Of a stretch of 64,000 nucleotides of DNA, positions 48,636-57,210 are shown piece after piece. Source of the stretch: Chryseobacterium mulctrae (GTDB lineage Bacteria > Bacteroidota > Bacteroidia > Flavobacteriales > Weeksellaceae); assembly GCF_006175945.1 (NCBI RefSeq), contig NZ_VAJL01000001.1, forward strand, positions 4,163,001 to 4,227,000. Direction: 5' to 3'. Positions within the stretch are counted from its first letter, which is position 1. Each line of letters opens with the position of its first letter. Below the pieces are notes generated by a model that was not told where the DNA came from, searched no databases, and worked only from the letters and a program-made list of their open reading frames with translations. A program made the position numbers and the translations under genes.

Positions 48636-50186
48636 ATGGCAAATAAAATAACAGACATGAGTAAAATTAGAAAAGTCATAAAATTCTACAGCACTGGAAA
48701 GAGCAAGTTATTTATAAGCAGCTATTTATCCCTTTCCAGAAATACCGTTAAAAAATACATCTCATTGTATGAGATTCTGGGCTTAAACCTTGATGCGATC
48801 AATGCCAAGACAGATGCCGAGCTGGAACTTTTGTTTTCCAATACCACCGCGGAGTCCATTAGCCCCAAACTACAGTCCCTGTACGATTTTTTCCCAAAGA
48901 TGGAACGTGAGCTCAAAAAGGTAGGAATCACTATCCATCATATGTGGGAGCAATATCTTGCACTGCATCCTGATGGTTTTCAGAGTTCACAGTTCCGGCA
49001 TCATTACAAGATATGGGGCAAGCGTGTGAACCCGGTGATGCATATGAATCACAAATCCGGTGATAAGATGTATGTCGATTATGCAGGGAAAACACTCTCC
49101 ATTATTGATAAGGAAAGCGGGGAGCTTAAAGAAGTTCAGTTTTTTGTAGCTATTCTGGGAGCAAGCCAGTACACGTATGCTGAAGCCTCTATGAGCCAGC
49201 AGAAGGAAGATTTTGTACGTTCTGTAGAAAATGCCATCCGCTTTTTTGAAGGCACACCGGCAGCGATCGTTCCTGATAATTTAAAATCCGCAGTGATCAA
49301 AAGCAGCCGTTTTGAACCCACCATCAATGAGACCCTGGCCGATCTGGCCGAACATTATGAAACGACCATCTTGCCTGCCAGGGCTTACAAACCGAGGGAT
49401 AAATCCTTGGTAGAGGGAGCGGTAAAGATCCTGTACAGAAGGATCTACGCCAACCTTCAACAGGGATCCTGCGGCCTGGATGAACTAAATAGTGAGATCT
49501 GGGATCTGTTGGACTCTCATAACAAACGCAAGCTCACAGGACGCCCTTACTCCCGCTACGAGCTGTTCCTGGAGGACGAGAAGCAGCAGCTGCGCCCACT
49601 GCCTGAGCGTCGTTTTGAGATCAGGTACCAATCCTTTGCAACAGTGATGCAGAACGGGCACGTACAGTTGAGCCGGGATAAGAACTACTACAGTGTTCCG
49701 TACCAGTATATCAAGAAAAAGATCAAGATCCTATACACATCTTCCACTGTGGAGATCTACTATAAATACAACAGGATCGCGATGCACAGGCGCAATTACA
49801 AGCCTTATGTCTACACGACCATTACAGAACATTTAGCCAGCACCCACCAGTTCGTGGCCGGATGGAGTGCTGCCCGCTTTATCGATTGGGCAAACAGTAT
49901 TGATACTGCAGTGGGAGAATATATCCTCCAAATTATCGACAGTCGGAATCATCCCGAGCAAGCTTACAAAAGCTGCCTGGGAATCCTGAACTTCGAAAAG
50001 AAAGTAGGAAGAGAGCGATTGATAAATGCTTGTAAACGGGCATTGGATTTTAAGATCTACAGCTTTAAGACCGTACAGAAGATATTGGAGAACAATCTGG
50101 ATCAGATGATCGATCCGGAAAAAGAAGAAAAGGAGCAGGAACTGCCTGATCACGGCAACATCAGAGGAAAACAATATTATCATTAA
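48636..50186 (+). CDS. istA: IS21 transposase IstA
   Basis: The 516-residue transposase has an N-terminal helix-turn-helix (SKLFISSYLSLSRNTVKKYI) and a DDE core: first Asp in MYVDYAGKTL, second Asp in AAIVPDNLKSAV, Glu in DKSLVEGAVK. The C-terminal domain is beta-rich. Length fits the family. It is followed 12 nt later by istB in the same direction. Confidence 0.95.
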   Translation: MANKITDMSKIRKVIKFYSTGKSKLFISSYLSLSRNTVKKYISLYEILGLNLDAINAKTDAELELLFSNTTAESISPKLQSLYDFFPKMERELKKVGITIHHMWEQYLALHPDGFQSSQFRHHYKIWGKRVNPVMHMNHKSGDKMYVDYAGKTLSIIDKESGELKEVQFFVAILGASQYTYAEASMSQQKEDFVRSVENAIRFFEGTPAAIVPDNLKSAVIKSSRFEPTINETLADLAEHYETTILPARAYKPRDKSLVEGAVKILYRRIYANLQQGSCGLDELNSEIWDLLDSHNKRKLTGRPYSRYELFLEDEKQQLRPLPERRFEIRYQSFATVMQNGHVQLSRDKNYYSVPYQYIKKKIKILYTSSTVEIYYKYNRIAMHRRNYKPYVYTTITEHLASTHQFVAGWSAARFIDWANSIDTAVGEYILQIIDSRNHPEQAYKSCLGILNFEKKVGRERLINACKRALDFKIYSFKTVQKILENNLDQMIDPEKEEKEQELPDHGNIRGKQYYH

Positions 50187-50198
50187 ATATCAACAGTT

Positions 50199-50936
50199 AT
50201 GAACGAACCGACAGTGAGCAAAATGAAGCAAATGAAGCTTTACGGCATGCACAATGCCTTTAAGACCGCTATTGAAAGCGGAAGGACAGACCATTATACC
50301 CTCGACCAGTTTATATCGATGCTCATCGATGCCGAATGGGATGAGAGGCACAACAGGCGCATAGAGCGAAGCATCAAAAATGCAAAGTTCCATTACAGGT
50401 CCAGTATTGAAAGTATCAACTTCGATGACACCCGCAATCTCGACCGTAATCTGGTAATGTGTCTTGCAGGATGTGAGTTCGTAGAAAAAAATGAAAACAT
50501 CCTGATCACAGGAAGTACAGGCGTGGGTAAAAGTTACCTGGGAACCGCATTGGGCTATCAGGCCTGTATCGAAGGCTTCAAGGTCAATTATTTTAATACT
50601 TCCAAGCTGTTTGCCAAACTAAAAATGGCAAAAGCAGACGGGTCATACCTGCGCGAACTTGCAAAAATACAAAGACAGGATGTGATCATCCTTGATGATT
50701 TTGGTCTTCAGGCTTTGGACAGTGCCAACAGGATAACCCTTCTGGAGATCATAGAAGACCGTCACAACAACGGATCCATCATTGTAACATCGCAGATCCC
50801 GGTGCAGGGCTGGTATGACATTATTGGTGAAAAGACCATTGCCGATGCTATTCTGGACAGACTTATACATCAGTCTCACCGCCTGGAACTCCAGGGGGAA
50901 TCTATGAGAAAAAAGAGAGGAGTTAACAGGGAGTAA
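50199..50936 (+). CDS. istB: IS21 helper ATPase IstB
   Basis: This AAA+ protein of the DnaC/IstB type helps IstA with target DNA. The 245-residue protein has Walker A GSTGVGKSYLG (about residues 105-115) and Walker B VIILDDFGLQ (about 164-173), with sensor TSQIPVQGW. It is intact and paired with istA. Confidence 0.95.
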   Translation: MNEPTVSKMKQMKLYGMHNAFKTAIESGRTDHYTLDQFISMLIDAEWDERHNRRIERSIKNAKFHYRSSIESINFDDTRNLDRNLVMCLAGCEFVEKNENILITGSTGVGKSYLGTALGYQACIEGFKVNYFNTSKLFAKLKMAKADGSYLRELAKIQRQDVIILDDFGLQALDSANRITLLEIIEDRHNNGSIIVTSQIPVQGWYDIIGEKTIADAILDRLIHQSHRLELQGESMRKKRGVNRE

Positions 50937-51060
50937 TTATTTATTATATTTGAATACTAATTGACACATGAAAAACAAGAGTTTTTATCAAATTTAAGGG
51001 TGGTCAATTTAAACCGAAATTACCTGGTCACTTTGAATTGAAATTGGGTGGTCAATATCA

Positions 51061-51334
51061 CTGGAATTTACACCTACAGGCACTAAAATCTATTAATTCT
51101 GTAGTACTATTAAAATGGGACAAACCTGATAATGTGAAAATTGGCAATATATGGGCTATGAAGGTTTCTTACGAAAGAAAATTCTTAGGAAATGAAATAG
51201 TTAGGAATTCATCGTATTATATTCAAGATAGCGATAGAATTCACATCATTTCTCTTAGTTATAAAGTTAAAGAGGAAGATATCTGGAAGCCTATAATGGC
51301 GAAAACTATAATGTCACTAAATACAAATAATTAA
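51061..51334 (+). pseudogene. 3' fragment of an unknown gene cut by IS21
   Basis: The open frame begins within the IS21 end (51038) and continues for 91 residues of non-IS sequence (NLHLQALKSINSVVLLKWD ... IMAKTIMSLNTNN). No start codon or leader typical of a gene is left. It looks like the C-terminal part of an alpha/beta protein of unknown family. The IS removed its 5' end. Confidence 0.6.
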
Positions 51335-51718
51335 ATGACAGATAATCGAAAGCTTCCATCACTAAAATCCTTAGGTATTGCAAGTAACATATCAAGTTGT
51401 TTGATGACAATTATTTTATGTTTACCTATTCCTATTTTATTCTTTTTTTTACAGAAAAGAATGACGAGAATATTTTCAATCTATAATAGCTACACGAAGT
51501 TTATCGAAGGAGAAATAGAGTTAGAAAAATTCAGTAAAAAGCTTACTAAAACTAAAATAGGTCTTTTTGTATTTGCATTTGTTTGGTTACTTATTACCGT
51601 TTTGGTGTGCATAAATAGTGATATGAAGAATATAATAGGAAATTCGGTGGTTATTTTACCTATAGCTTTAACTGTTCCATGTATAATTCTATGTAATAAA
51701 ATAAAACGTTATTTGTAG
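51335..51718 (+). CDS. Small membrane protein (127 residues)
   Basis: Three hydrophobic segments (about residues 20-40, 75-93 and 103-120) separated by a charged loop (KFIEGEIELEKFSKKLTKTK). No family is recognised. Its ATG overlaps the TAA of the truncated gene upstream, so it was part of the same operon. It is in the accessory region near attR. Confidence 0.6.
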   Translation: MTDNRKLPSLKSLGIASNISSCLMTIILCLPIPILFFFLQKRMTRIFSIYNSYTKFIEGEIELEKFSKKLTKTKIGLFVFAFVWLLITVLVCINSDMKNIIGNSVVILPIALTVPCIILCNKIKRYL

Positions 51719-51799
51719 TTTTAACTGCAAGTGCTTATTCATAACAAGTATAAAATTGCACTTCTTTGGAAAGCTTGAAACTATCTTTAAACATATTTA

Positions 51800-52183
51800 A
51801 TGAATCTCGACTTTAATGAAACATTTTATACTATTAGTTCATTTATATTATTTGGACTTACTGTATTCATATCAATAAAAACAGAATTATCAATTTCGGA
51901 AAATAAAAAGGAAATATCTATTATTTATCTTGGTGCAATTGTATTAATTCTCCTAATAATGTCAGCCATTTTTGGCATAGATAAAACATCAATGAAAATC
52001 GGAAGAATAATCGGAGATTTGATTCAGAAAAGTATTCTTTTAATAGTAGGTATAATGTGTTTCGCTATTGTAGTATTTTCTTTTTTCATTCTGATTACAA
52101 AAGATAAGAAACGGTTTATTAAGAATGCTAAAAATGATATTGTTAATTTTTTTAAAGTGAATAATGAAGATTCAGATAAATAA
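51800..52183 (+). CDS. Small membrane protein (127 residues)
   Basis: Three hydrophobic segments (about 10-26, 38-55 and 76-100) with a basic C-terminal tail (KDKKRFIKNAKNDIVNFF). It resembles the previous gene in length and topology but not in obvious sequence. No family is recognised. Its 3' end overlaps the next gene by 20 bp. Confidence 0.6.
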   Translation: MNLDFNETFYTISSFILFGLTVFISIKTELSISENKKEISIIYLGAIVLILLIMSAIFGIDKTSMKIGRIIGDLIQKSILLIVGIMCFAIVVFSFFILITKDKKRFIKNAKNDIVNFFKVNNEDSDK

Positions 52184-52799
52184 CTCCTTAAAGCATTTAA
52201 AACAGCTCAACGACAATCCTTTTACATTACAAAAGATTGCTTATTGGTTATATGAATATCATGGTCTATACAAAGAAGTTAAAGCTTATTCTGAAACTCT
52301 TTGCGAACAATGTCAGAAATGGCAACAAAAAGGATTGCCTTATGACTGTTTACAACAAGCCGATTATTGTACTAAGAGATATAGGTTTTTTACAAGCTTT
52401 TACGATGAAGTTGAATATGGTATTAAAGTTCAGGAATTAGATGCAGTTTGTAAAGTTGCACTTGAAGAATATAAAACCAACAACAATGATTCACAATTAA
52501 AAGAATGGTTGATAAAGTACTTTGATATTGGCTACAACAAACTGGCTATTTTCTATTATGACCATTTGGATTATAGTGTTGATAATGATGAGGTAGTTCA
52601 TCCTCATTTTGGAAACTCGCCAATAGGAGAATTTGGAGTTTGTATTGACAGAAAGTATTACGAGAACCTTATTGAATTTGATGATGTATTTAAAATGCTA
52701 TTTTATGAGAGAAAAATATATCCAGAAAAACTAAAAGAAATAGAAGAGGAAATGCAGAAGGTAGCTATACCTATGATTCCAATTCCTAAAATTGATTAA
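52164..52799 (+). CDS. Unknown soluble protein (211 residues) with paired Cys
   Basis: A soluble, acidic protein with a central CEQCQKWQ and later C-x6-C in a helical segment (YDCLQQADYCTKRY), which could hold a metal ion. The C-terminus ends AIPMIPIPKID. No family is recognised. It overlaps the membrane protein gene upstream, and a terminator follows immediately, so the two membrane proteins and this protein may form one small operon. A toxin-immunity or defence role is possible only by context. Confidence 0.6.
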   Translation: MKIQINNSLKHLKQLNDNPFTLQKIAYWLYEYHGLYKEVKAYSETLCEQCQKWQQKGLPYDCLQQADYCTKRYRFFTSFYDEVEYGIKVQELDAVCKVALEEYKTNNNDSQLKEWLIKYFDIGYNKLAIFYYDHLDYSVDNDEVVHPHFGNSPIGEFGVCIDRKYYENLIEFDDVFKMLFYERKIYPEKLKEIEEEMQKVAIPMIPIPKID

Positions 52800-52802
52800 C
52801 AG

Positions 52803-52824
52803 CCACCTTTTGGGTGGTTTTTTT
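52803..52824 (+). terminator. Rho-independent terminator
   Basis: CCACC/GGTGG stem with a short loop and a run of seven T, directly after the 52164 gene. Confidence 0.88.
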
Positions 52825-52838
52825 ATACCCTTATATTA

Positions 52839-53225
52839 ATGAAAAACAATATTTATGATTACTTGATTTTTAAACTTGATAGTGAATATGCAGATTATGA
52901 ATTTGACTTAATTTCTATTCCGCCTTATGAATTTATTGAGAATGGATTGTCATTAGAGCCTTATGAATACTTTGGTGAGATACTTGAGGTTTTAGAATTA
53001 AGAACAAAGCACATTCTTATGTATTTTAATGCTGATGTATTGATGAGAGTAGAATTCCTATATCCAGGTGACATATTAGATTTTTTAAAACAGAAATTAG
53101 AAGAGATACAGGGTATTAAGTTACCAGAATATATGATGTTGATTCTGAGAATGGATAAGAAATTCTCGGTATTGATGTATCAGAATAAGCTATTACAAAA
53201 CAATTTAAATCAAAGAAATGAATAA
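52839..53225 (+). CDS. Unknown acidic protein (128 residues)
   Basis: A soluble protein with an N-terminal YDYLIFKLDSEYADYEFDLI and helical EYFGEILEVLELRTKHIL regions. No family is recognised. Its stop overlaps the RadC-like gene start by 8 bp, so the two are coupled. Confidence 0.58.
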   Translation: MKNNIYDYLIFKLDSEYADYEFDLISIPPYEFIENGLSLEPYEYFGEILEVLELRTKHILMYFNADVLMRVEFLYPGDILDFLKQKLEEIQGIKLPEYMMLILRMDKKFSVLMYQNKLLQNNLNQRNE

Positions 53226-53667
53226 AACCATATCAGAAGTTTCTGAAATCCAGGTTTCTTACAAACCTAACAAAATTGTAATTTCAAAGATTGCTACAAG
53301 CTTTGATGCTGTTCAAATTATAAGAAAGTTTTGGAATGAAGAAACAATAGAAATGCAGGAGGAAGTAAAAGTAATCTTGCTTAATAATTCAAACTGTGTA
53401 TTAGGAATCTATAATTTATCCAAAGGTGGAATTACAAGTAGTTTAGTAGATATTAGACTTGTATTATCAGTAGCATTAAAATGCTTAGCTCAAGGTATTA
53501 TATTAGTCCACAATCATCCAAGTGGAAATTTAAAGCCAAGTTCAGCAGATTTGGACATTGTAAAGAAATTAAAGGAAAGTTGCAAGATTATGGATATTAA
53601 TTTGTTTGATAGCATTATTATAACAAAAGAAAGTTATATGAGTTTTGCTGATGATGGACTTATTTGA
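53218..53667 (+). CDS. RadC-like JAB-domain protein
   Basis: The 149-residue protein is a MPN/JAB-fold metalloprotein of the RadC family. It has the zinc motif HNHPSGNLKPSSADLDI (HxHPSG...S..D) and the conserved EEVKVILLNNSNCVLG strand with its Glu. The RadC N-terminal HhH domain is absent, as in the short JAB proteins often carried by genomic islands and plasmids. Its biochemical role is not established. It is the last gene before attR. Confidence 0.88.
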   Translation: MNKTISEVSEIQVSYKPNKIVISKIATSFDAVQIIRKFWNEETIEMQEEVKVILLNNSNCVLGIYNLSKGGITSSLVDIRLVLSVALKCLAQGIILVHNHPSGNLKPSSADLDIVKKLKESCKIMDINLFDSIIITKESYMSFADDGLI

Positions 53668-53762
53668 GCAGATTAATATTCAAGAGGCATACAATTCGGC
53701 ATACCAAAATCCGAAATCTATTTTAAGTTATTGTAAATAAGTTAATTATAGAGTAGGGTGGT

Positions 53763-53779
53763 AGTCGTGTCCCCGCTAC
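53763..53779 (+). other. attR core
   Basis: The 17-bp exact repeat of the attL core. It is followed by CAACAGG, so host DNA here reads CCCCGCTACCA: the pre-integration tRNA encoded its 3' CCA. Confidence 0.92.
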
Positions 53780-53783
53780 CAAC

Positions 53784-53813
53784 AGGAGAATCAGAAATGG
53801 TTCTCCTTTTTTT
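53784..53813 (+). terminator. Terminator of the original tRNA array
   Basis: AGGAGAA/TTCTCCT stem with a 10-nt loop and T-run, 4 nt after attR. It probably ended the tRNA transcript before the prophage integrated. Confidence 0.88.
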
Positions 53814-53837
53814 GTCATTTATGCTAAAGTTTAAAAC

Positions 53838-53873
53838 AAAAAGATCCCACTTCATTGAAACGGGATCTTTTTT
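53838..53873. terminator. Bidirectional terminator
   Basis: AAAAAGATCCC/GGGATCTTTTT stem with a 13-nt loop, just before the leftward 53888 gene end. Confidence 0.92.
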
Positions 53874-53887
53874 GTTTATGTAGTTCC

Positions 53888-54460
53888 TTATTTAACCAAA
53901 GTATCGAAAGGAGCCAATTTGAAATCTTCAGATTTTACCTGTTCAAAATAAGATGCTTTTGTCATCCCTTTTAATTTACCTGCTGCTTTTGAAGCTGCTG
54001 TAAAGTCAGTATCGATTTTAGTAGCAATCTCTGTAGGCTTAAAATCTTTTTTCACAGAATCATCTTCTACTCCTAAATATCCGTTTTTCTTTGTGATATA
54101 ATTAATGAAGTTATCGTAATTACCTAATGTGTTTCTGAAATACAACGTGTGATAATTCATACATTTTGTTGCTTTCTTAGAAGATTTATTGACGATACAG
54201 CTTGCCATATTTCCTCTGTAAAGATCAAACTCTAATGCAACAGCATCGTATTCTTTTTTAAGAGCAGTTTTACCATTGGTAAGAATGGAGTTATCATTCT
54301 GCGATTCGCTTATTTTTTTCAAATGTTCCAAAACTAAAGGAACGGTGTTTTCAATTTTTGTTTTTGCTTCAGTAACCGACCCGAAAACAGAAGATGTCTG
54401 CGCTGATGTTACATTAAATATCAACAACATTAAAACAGAAAGTAGAGTATATCTTTTCAT
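53888..54460 (-). CDS. Secreted protein of unknown function (190 residues)
   Basis: It has a Sec signal peptide (MKRYTLLSVLMLLIFNVTSAQ) and a mature helical domain with paired Cys (NMASCIVNKSSKKATKCMNYH) that may form a disulphide. The C-terminus is SEDFKLAPFDTLVK. No family is recognised. The product is probably periplasmic. Bidirectional terminators flank its 3' end. Confidence 0.68.
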   Translation of the reverse strand: MKRYTLLSVLMLLIFNVTSAQTSSVFGSVTEAKTKIENTVPLVLEHLKKISESQNDNSILTNGKTALKKEYDAVALEFDLYRGNMASCIVNKSSKKATKCMNYHTLYFRNTLGNYDNFINYITKKNGYLGVEDDSVKKDFKPTEIATKIDTDFTAASKAAGKLKGMTKASYFEQVKSEDFKLAPFDTLVK

Positions 54461-54695
54461 TAGAAATTTTTAAAGCACTAAAATAAATATATTTTCTCAT
54501 TCTGTCCACATTCATTTTAATTTTATTTAATAAAATTTAACAAGTTTTAAGAATTTACACTCATATTTAGCTTTTCTCTGATGATTAATAATTGCATATT
54601 TTCTATTAATTAAAAATTTAACATATTTTAATATTTTTTAATTATTTGATTATCAGTAATTTATTTGTTTTTAATTTTTATCACTAAAAAAATAG

Positions 54696-54725
54696 TTGTT
54701 CGATTGAAAAATATTTCTACATTTG
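54696..54725 (+). promoter_or_regulatory. blaI-type operon promoter
   Basis: TTG (54696-54698), 19 nt, TACATTTG (54718-54725) matches the flavobacterial promoter consensus exactly. The rest of the 329-bp gap upstream is AT-rich with no gene seen. Confidence 0.75.
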
Positions 54726-54748
54726 TATAACTAATTTATTAGTGATAC
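54718..54748 (+). promoter_or_regulatory. Operator dyads over the -7 and start site
   Basis: TACATTTGTA (54718-54727) is a TACA/TGTA dyad like BlaI/MecI operators and overlaps the -7 box. GTATAACTAAT/ATTAGTGATAC (54725-54748, one mismatch) follows. TATCACT half-sites also lie near 54679 and 54768. Confidence 0.6.
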
Positions 54749-54789
54749 GATTTTTTTAGTAATTTTATCACTTAATCTAAATTAAAATT

Positions 54790-55155
54790 ATGATCATCCA
54801 AACTTTAACAAAAGCAGAAGAACAGGTAATGCAGTTTTTATGGAAACTCGAAAAAGGTTTTCTTAAAGATGTTTTGGATCTTTATCCGGAACCAAAGCCT
54901 CATACCAATACAGTTTCTACGATTCTGAAAGTTTTAAAAGATAAAGAGTTTGTAGATTATAATGTGTACGGAAGACAACACGAGTATTTTCCTTTGGTTA
55001 CCAAAGAGCAATATTCTGGGAAAACGATGAAGAGTCTGGTGAAAAACTATTTTAAAGGTTCTTACAAAAGTGCCGTTTCTTTTTTGGTTGAAAAAAACGA
55101 AATGACTGTTGAAGATCTTGAAATGTTATTAAGCGAACTTAAAAATAAAGACTAA
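54790..55155 (+). CDS. BlaI/MecI/CopY-family repressor
   Basis: The 121-residue protein has the winged-helix DNA-binding domain of BlaI-type repressors (TKAEEQVMQFLWKLEKGFL, PHTNTVSTILKVLKDKEFV) and the helical dimerisation end (EDLEMLLSEL). Members keep their operon off until a membrane protease cuts or releases them. It is 1 nt upstream of a BlaR1-like gene, and a dyad covers the promoter, so autoregulation is likely. Confidence 0.92.
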   Translation: MIIQTLTKAEEQVMQFLWKLEKGFLKDVLDLYPEPKPHTNTVSTILKVLKDKEFVDYNVYGRQHEYFPLVTKEQYSGKTMKSLVKNYFKGSYKSAVSFLVEKNEMTVEDLEMLLSELKNKD

Positions 55156-55156
55156 T

Positions 55157-57172
55157 ATGGAAGCTCTGATTTTTTACTTCGGAAAAGTAATCATCTGTTC
55201 GGGTGTAATGTTTTTGTATTATCAGTTGTCTTTAAAAGACAAGACCTTTCATCATTACAACAGATTTTATCTTTTGTCGGCAATGTTGATCTCGATTTTG
55301 CTGCCTTTGATTAAAGTGGAAGATTTTACCATTGAGGTTAATGAGAATCTGTTTGTGTTGATTAATAAGTTACAAAATTTAAATACAAATAAAACCATAA
55401 GCCATGACTACATTTATTTTAGAATTATTTTTTCAGCTTTGGGGCTGGTTTCTCTCTATTTTTTAGGGAAATTCATGTACGGGATTTTCAGAATCCAACA
55501 GCTCAAAAATCAGTTTAAAAAAGAAAGTTTTGAAGGGGTAAATTTTTACCAGACCAATCTTTCTGAGGCTCCGTTTTCGTATTTCAAAAATCTTTTCTGG
55601 AAAAACTCTATTGTTATCAATTCAGAAGTTGGAAAGCAGATTTTAAAGCACGAAATGGTTCATATTGAACAAAAACACTCTATCGACAAGATTTTTATAG
55701 AGATTCTTACTTCTGTTTTTTGGTTCAATCCGTTCTTTCATATCATCAAAAAAGAAATCAATTTAATACACGAATATCTGGCTGATAAAAAAGCCGTCAA
55801 ACAATCGGACACAAAAGCATTTGCGCAGATGCTTTTAGCAAGCCACTTTTCCGGAAAACCGTTGCCTGCGACCAGTCCGTTTCTAAGTTCAAACCTTAAA
55901 AAACGACTCAAAATGTTACAAAAACCTCAAACAAAATTCGGGTATGCGCGCAGAATATTTGCCTTACCGGTTTTATTCACCGTTGCATTTGCATACATGG
56001 TTAATGCAAAAAACAAAGAAATAAAAGAAGTAAATAACGAAATTGAAAAAGCAGTTGCTGAAATTAAAAGAGACACTATCTCTCCAAAAAATGAAACAGA
56101 GCAAATTGTAAAATTGCAACAGGAAAAAATATCAAAAGCTAATGAAAAGCTAAAAATTCAGTCTGACAAGCTTAAAACTTTAAGTGAAAAATCAAAAGAA
56201 AAAGCTGCCGAACTTCAGAAAATAGCAAAAGAAAAAGGTGAAAAAAGCTATGAATTTGAACTCAAAGCTAAAGAGTTGAAACAGCTTTCCGGAGAAATGG
56301 ATAAAATTGCCCGTGACAAGCAGTTTTCTATGGATTTTGATGATTTGCTAAGCAGAAGAGACAAAATGCTGGCTGAAAATGATGCTAAAGTTATTCTTAA
56401 AGACATGAGTTTTAAAAGAGTATTTCCTGATGGAGATAACTATAAAATAAGCGTTAATGGGGAGGAATTAGATTTAGAAAAAATGTTTGATTCTAAAGAA
56501 TTCAAAGAGAAAACGGGTTTAACTGATGAAAAGATTAAGTCTTTAAAAAGTACTTTTTTATCGCCTGAATTTAAAAAGAAATACAACAATATCAATAAGT
56601 TCTATATAAACGGAAAAGACGTATCTGCAATTACTCCAGAAAATTCGAAAAAATTAGAAGTTTTTAGAAATTATGGCTACAGAATTTTAGATGGTGAGCT
56701 TGATCGTAGAATGGATCAAATAGTAAAAGGTAAAAATAACCTTTCTAAAAGAGATCAAAGAAAACTTGAAAAATTGTCAAAAGAAAAAGCAGAACTTTCT
56801 AGAAAGCAAGCAGAACTCTCTAAAAAACAAGCAGAAATCATCAGAGAAAAAGCTCAAAACAATCCGTGGATTGTTTCAGTAAACGCTCATGCACCGAAAG
56901 TAAGTTACTCTGCAAGTTCTTCTTATACAGATTTTTCAAAGCCTTCTAATAGTAAATTTCTTTCTACAGGCGGAACTTTCCAAACCAATGTGAAAGATAT
57001 GATTAAATCTAATTCTGTGGGTGATATAAAATATTTCATTGATGGGAATGCAAGTTCTAGTGAAGAAATGCAAAGTCTTGATCCAAAGAATATAGAATCT
57101 ATTAATATCAATAAAACGAAAATTTCAGGCAAAGACGCAGGGGAAATTCATATCAAAACAAAACAAAAATAA
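55157..57172 (+). CDS. BlaR1/M56-type membrane protease with C-terminal coiled coil and plug-like segment
   Basis: The 671-residue sensor-protease has N-terminal membrane segments, a cytoplasmic zinc protease motif HEMVH (residues 165-169) with helix HSIDKIFIEILTSVFW, and EYLADKKAV as the third zinc ligand region. A transmembrane segment (about 270-285) leads to a periplasmic part of about 380 residues: a long Lys/Glu coiled coil and a C-terminal FIDGNASSSEEMQSLDPKNIE, then GEIHIKTKQK, resembling a TonB-receptor plug or signalling segment. There is no penicillin-binding sensor domain, so the ligand is not a beta-lactam by sequence. Confidence 0.88.
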   Translation: MEALIFYFGKVIICSGVMFLYYQLSLKDKTFHHYNRFYLLSAMLISILLPLIKVEDFTIEVNENLFVLINKLQNLNTNKTISHDYIYFRIIFSALGLVSLYFLGKFMYGIFRIQQLKNQFKKESFEGVNFYQTNLSEAPFSYFKNLFWKNSIVINSEVGKQILKHEMVHIEQKHSIDKIFIEILTSVFWFNPFFHIIKKEINLIHEYLADKKAVKQSDTKAFAQMLLASHFSGKPLPATSPFLSSNLKKRLKMLQKPQTKFGYARRIFALPVLFTVAFAYMVNAKNKEIKEVNNEIEKAVAEIKRDTISPKNETEQIVKLQQEKISKANEKLKIQSDKLKTLSEKSKEKAAELQKIAKEKGEKSYEFELKAKELKQLSGEMDKIARDKQFSMDFDDLLSRRDKMLAENDAKVILKDMSFKRVFPDGDNYKISVNGEELDLEKMFDSKEFKEKTGLTDEKIKSLKSTFLSPEFKKKYNNINKFYINGKDVSAITPENSKKLEVFRNYGYRILDGELDRRMDQIVKGKNNLSKRDQRKLEKLSKEKAELSRKQAELSKKQAEIIREKAQNNPWIVSVNAHAPKVSYSASSSYTDFSKPSNSKFLSTGGTFQTNVKDMIKSNSVGDIKYFIDGNASSSEEMQSLDPKNIESININKTKISGKDAGEIHIKTKQK

Positions 57173-57210
57173 TCTTTAAAGATTTAAATACTCACAAAAT
57201 AAGTTTTAGA

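Larger units (their letters stand above)
48468..51060 (+). mobile_element. IS21-family insertion sequence
   Basis: About 2.6 kb with istA and istB. Each end carries three copies of an ATTGACCACC-AATTTC type repeat spaced about 22 nt (left end 48468-48540, right end 50998-51060 in inverted orientation), typical of multiple transposase-binding sites in IS21. No matching target duplication is visible, since the flanks CAGGGTGGAAAAGACGG and CTGGAATTTACACC do not agree. That suggests a deletion next to the element. GC content is clearly higher than in the neighbours. Confidence 0.9.
14941..53779. mobile_element. Integrated tailed-phage prophage, probably defective
   Basis: The region between the 17-bp direct repeats of a tRNA-Met 3' end is about 38.8 kb. 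It contains integrase, terminase, portal, prohead protease, major capsid, tape measure, tail-tip and lysis genes. Virion genes run leftward in an almost continuous block from 48.4 to 16.3 kb. No replication initiator, helicase, repressor or excisionase is recognisable. The place where they would lie is occupied by an IS21 element and fragmentary cargo genes. A long tape measure with no sheath gene recognised suggests a long non-contractile tail. Confidence 0.92.
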
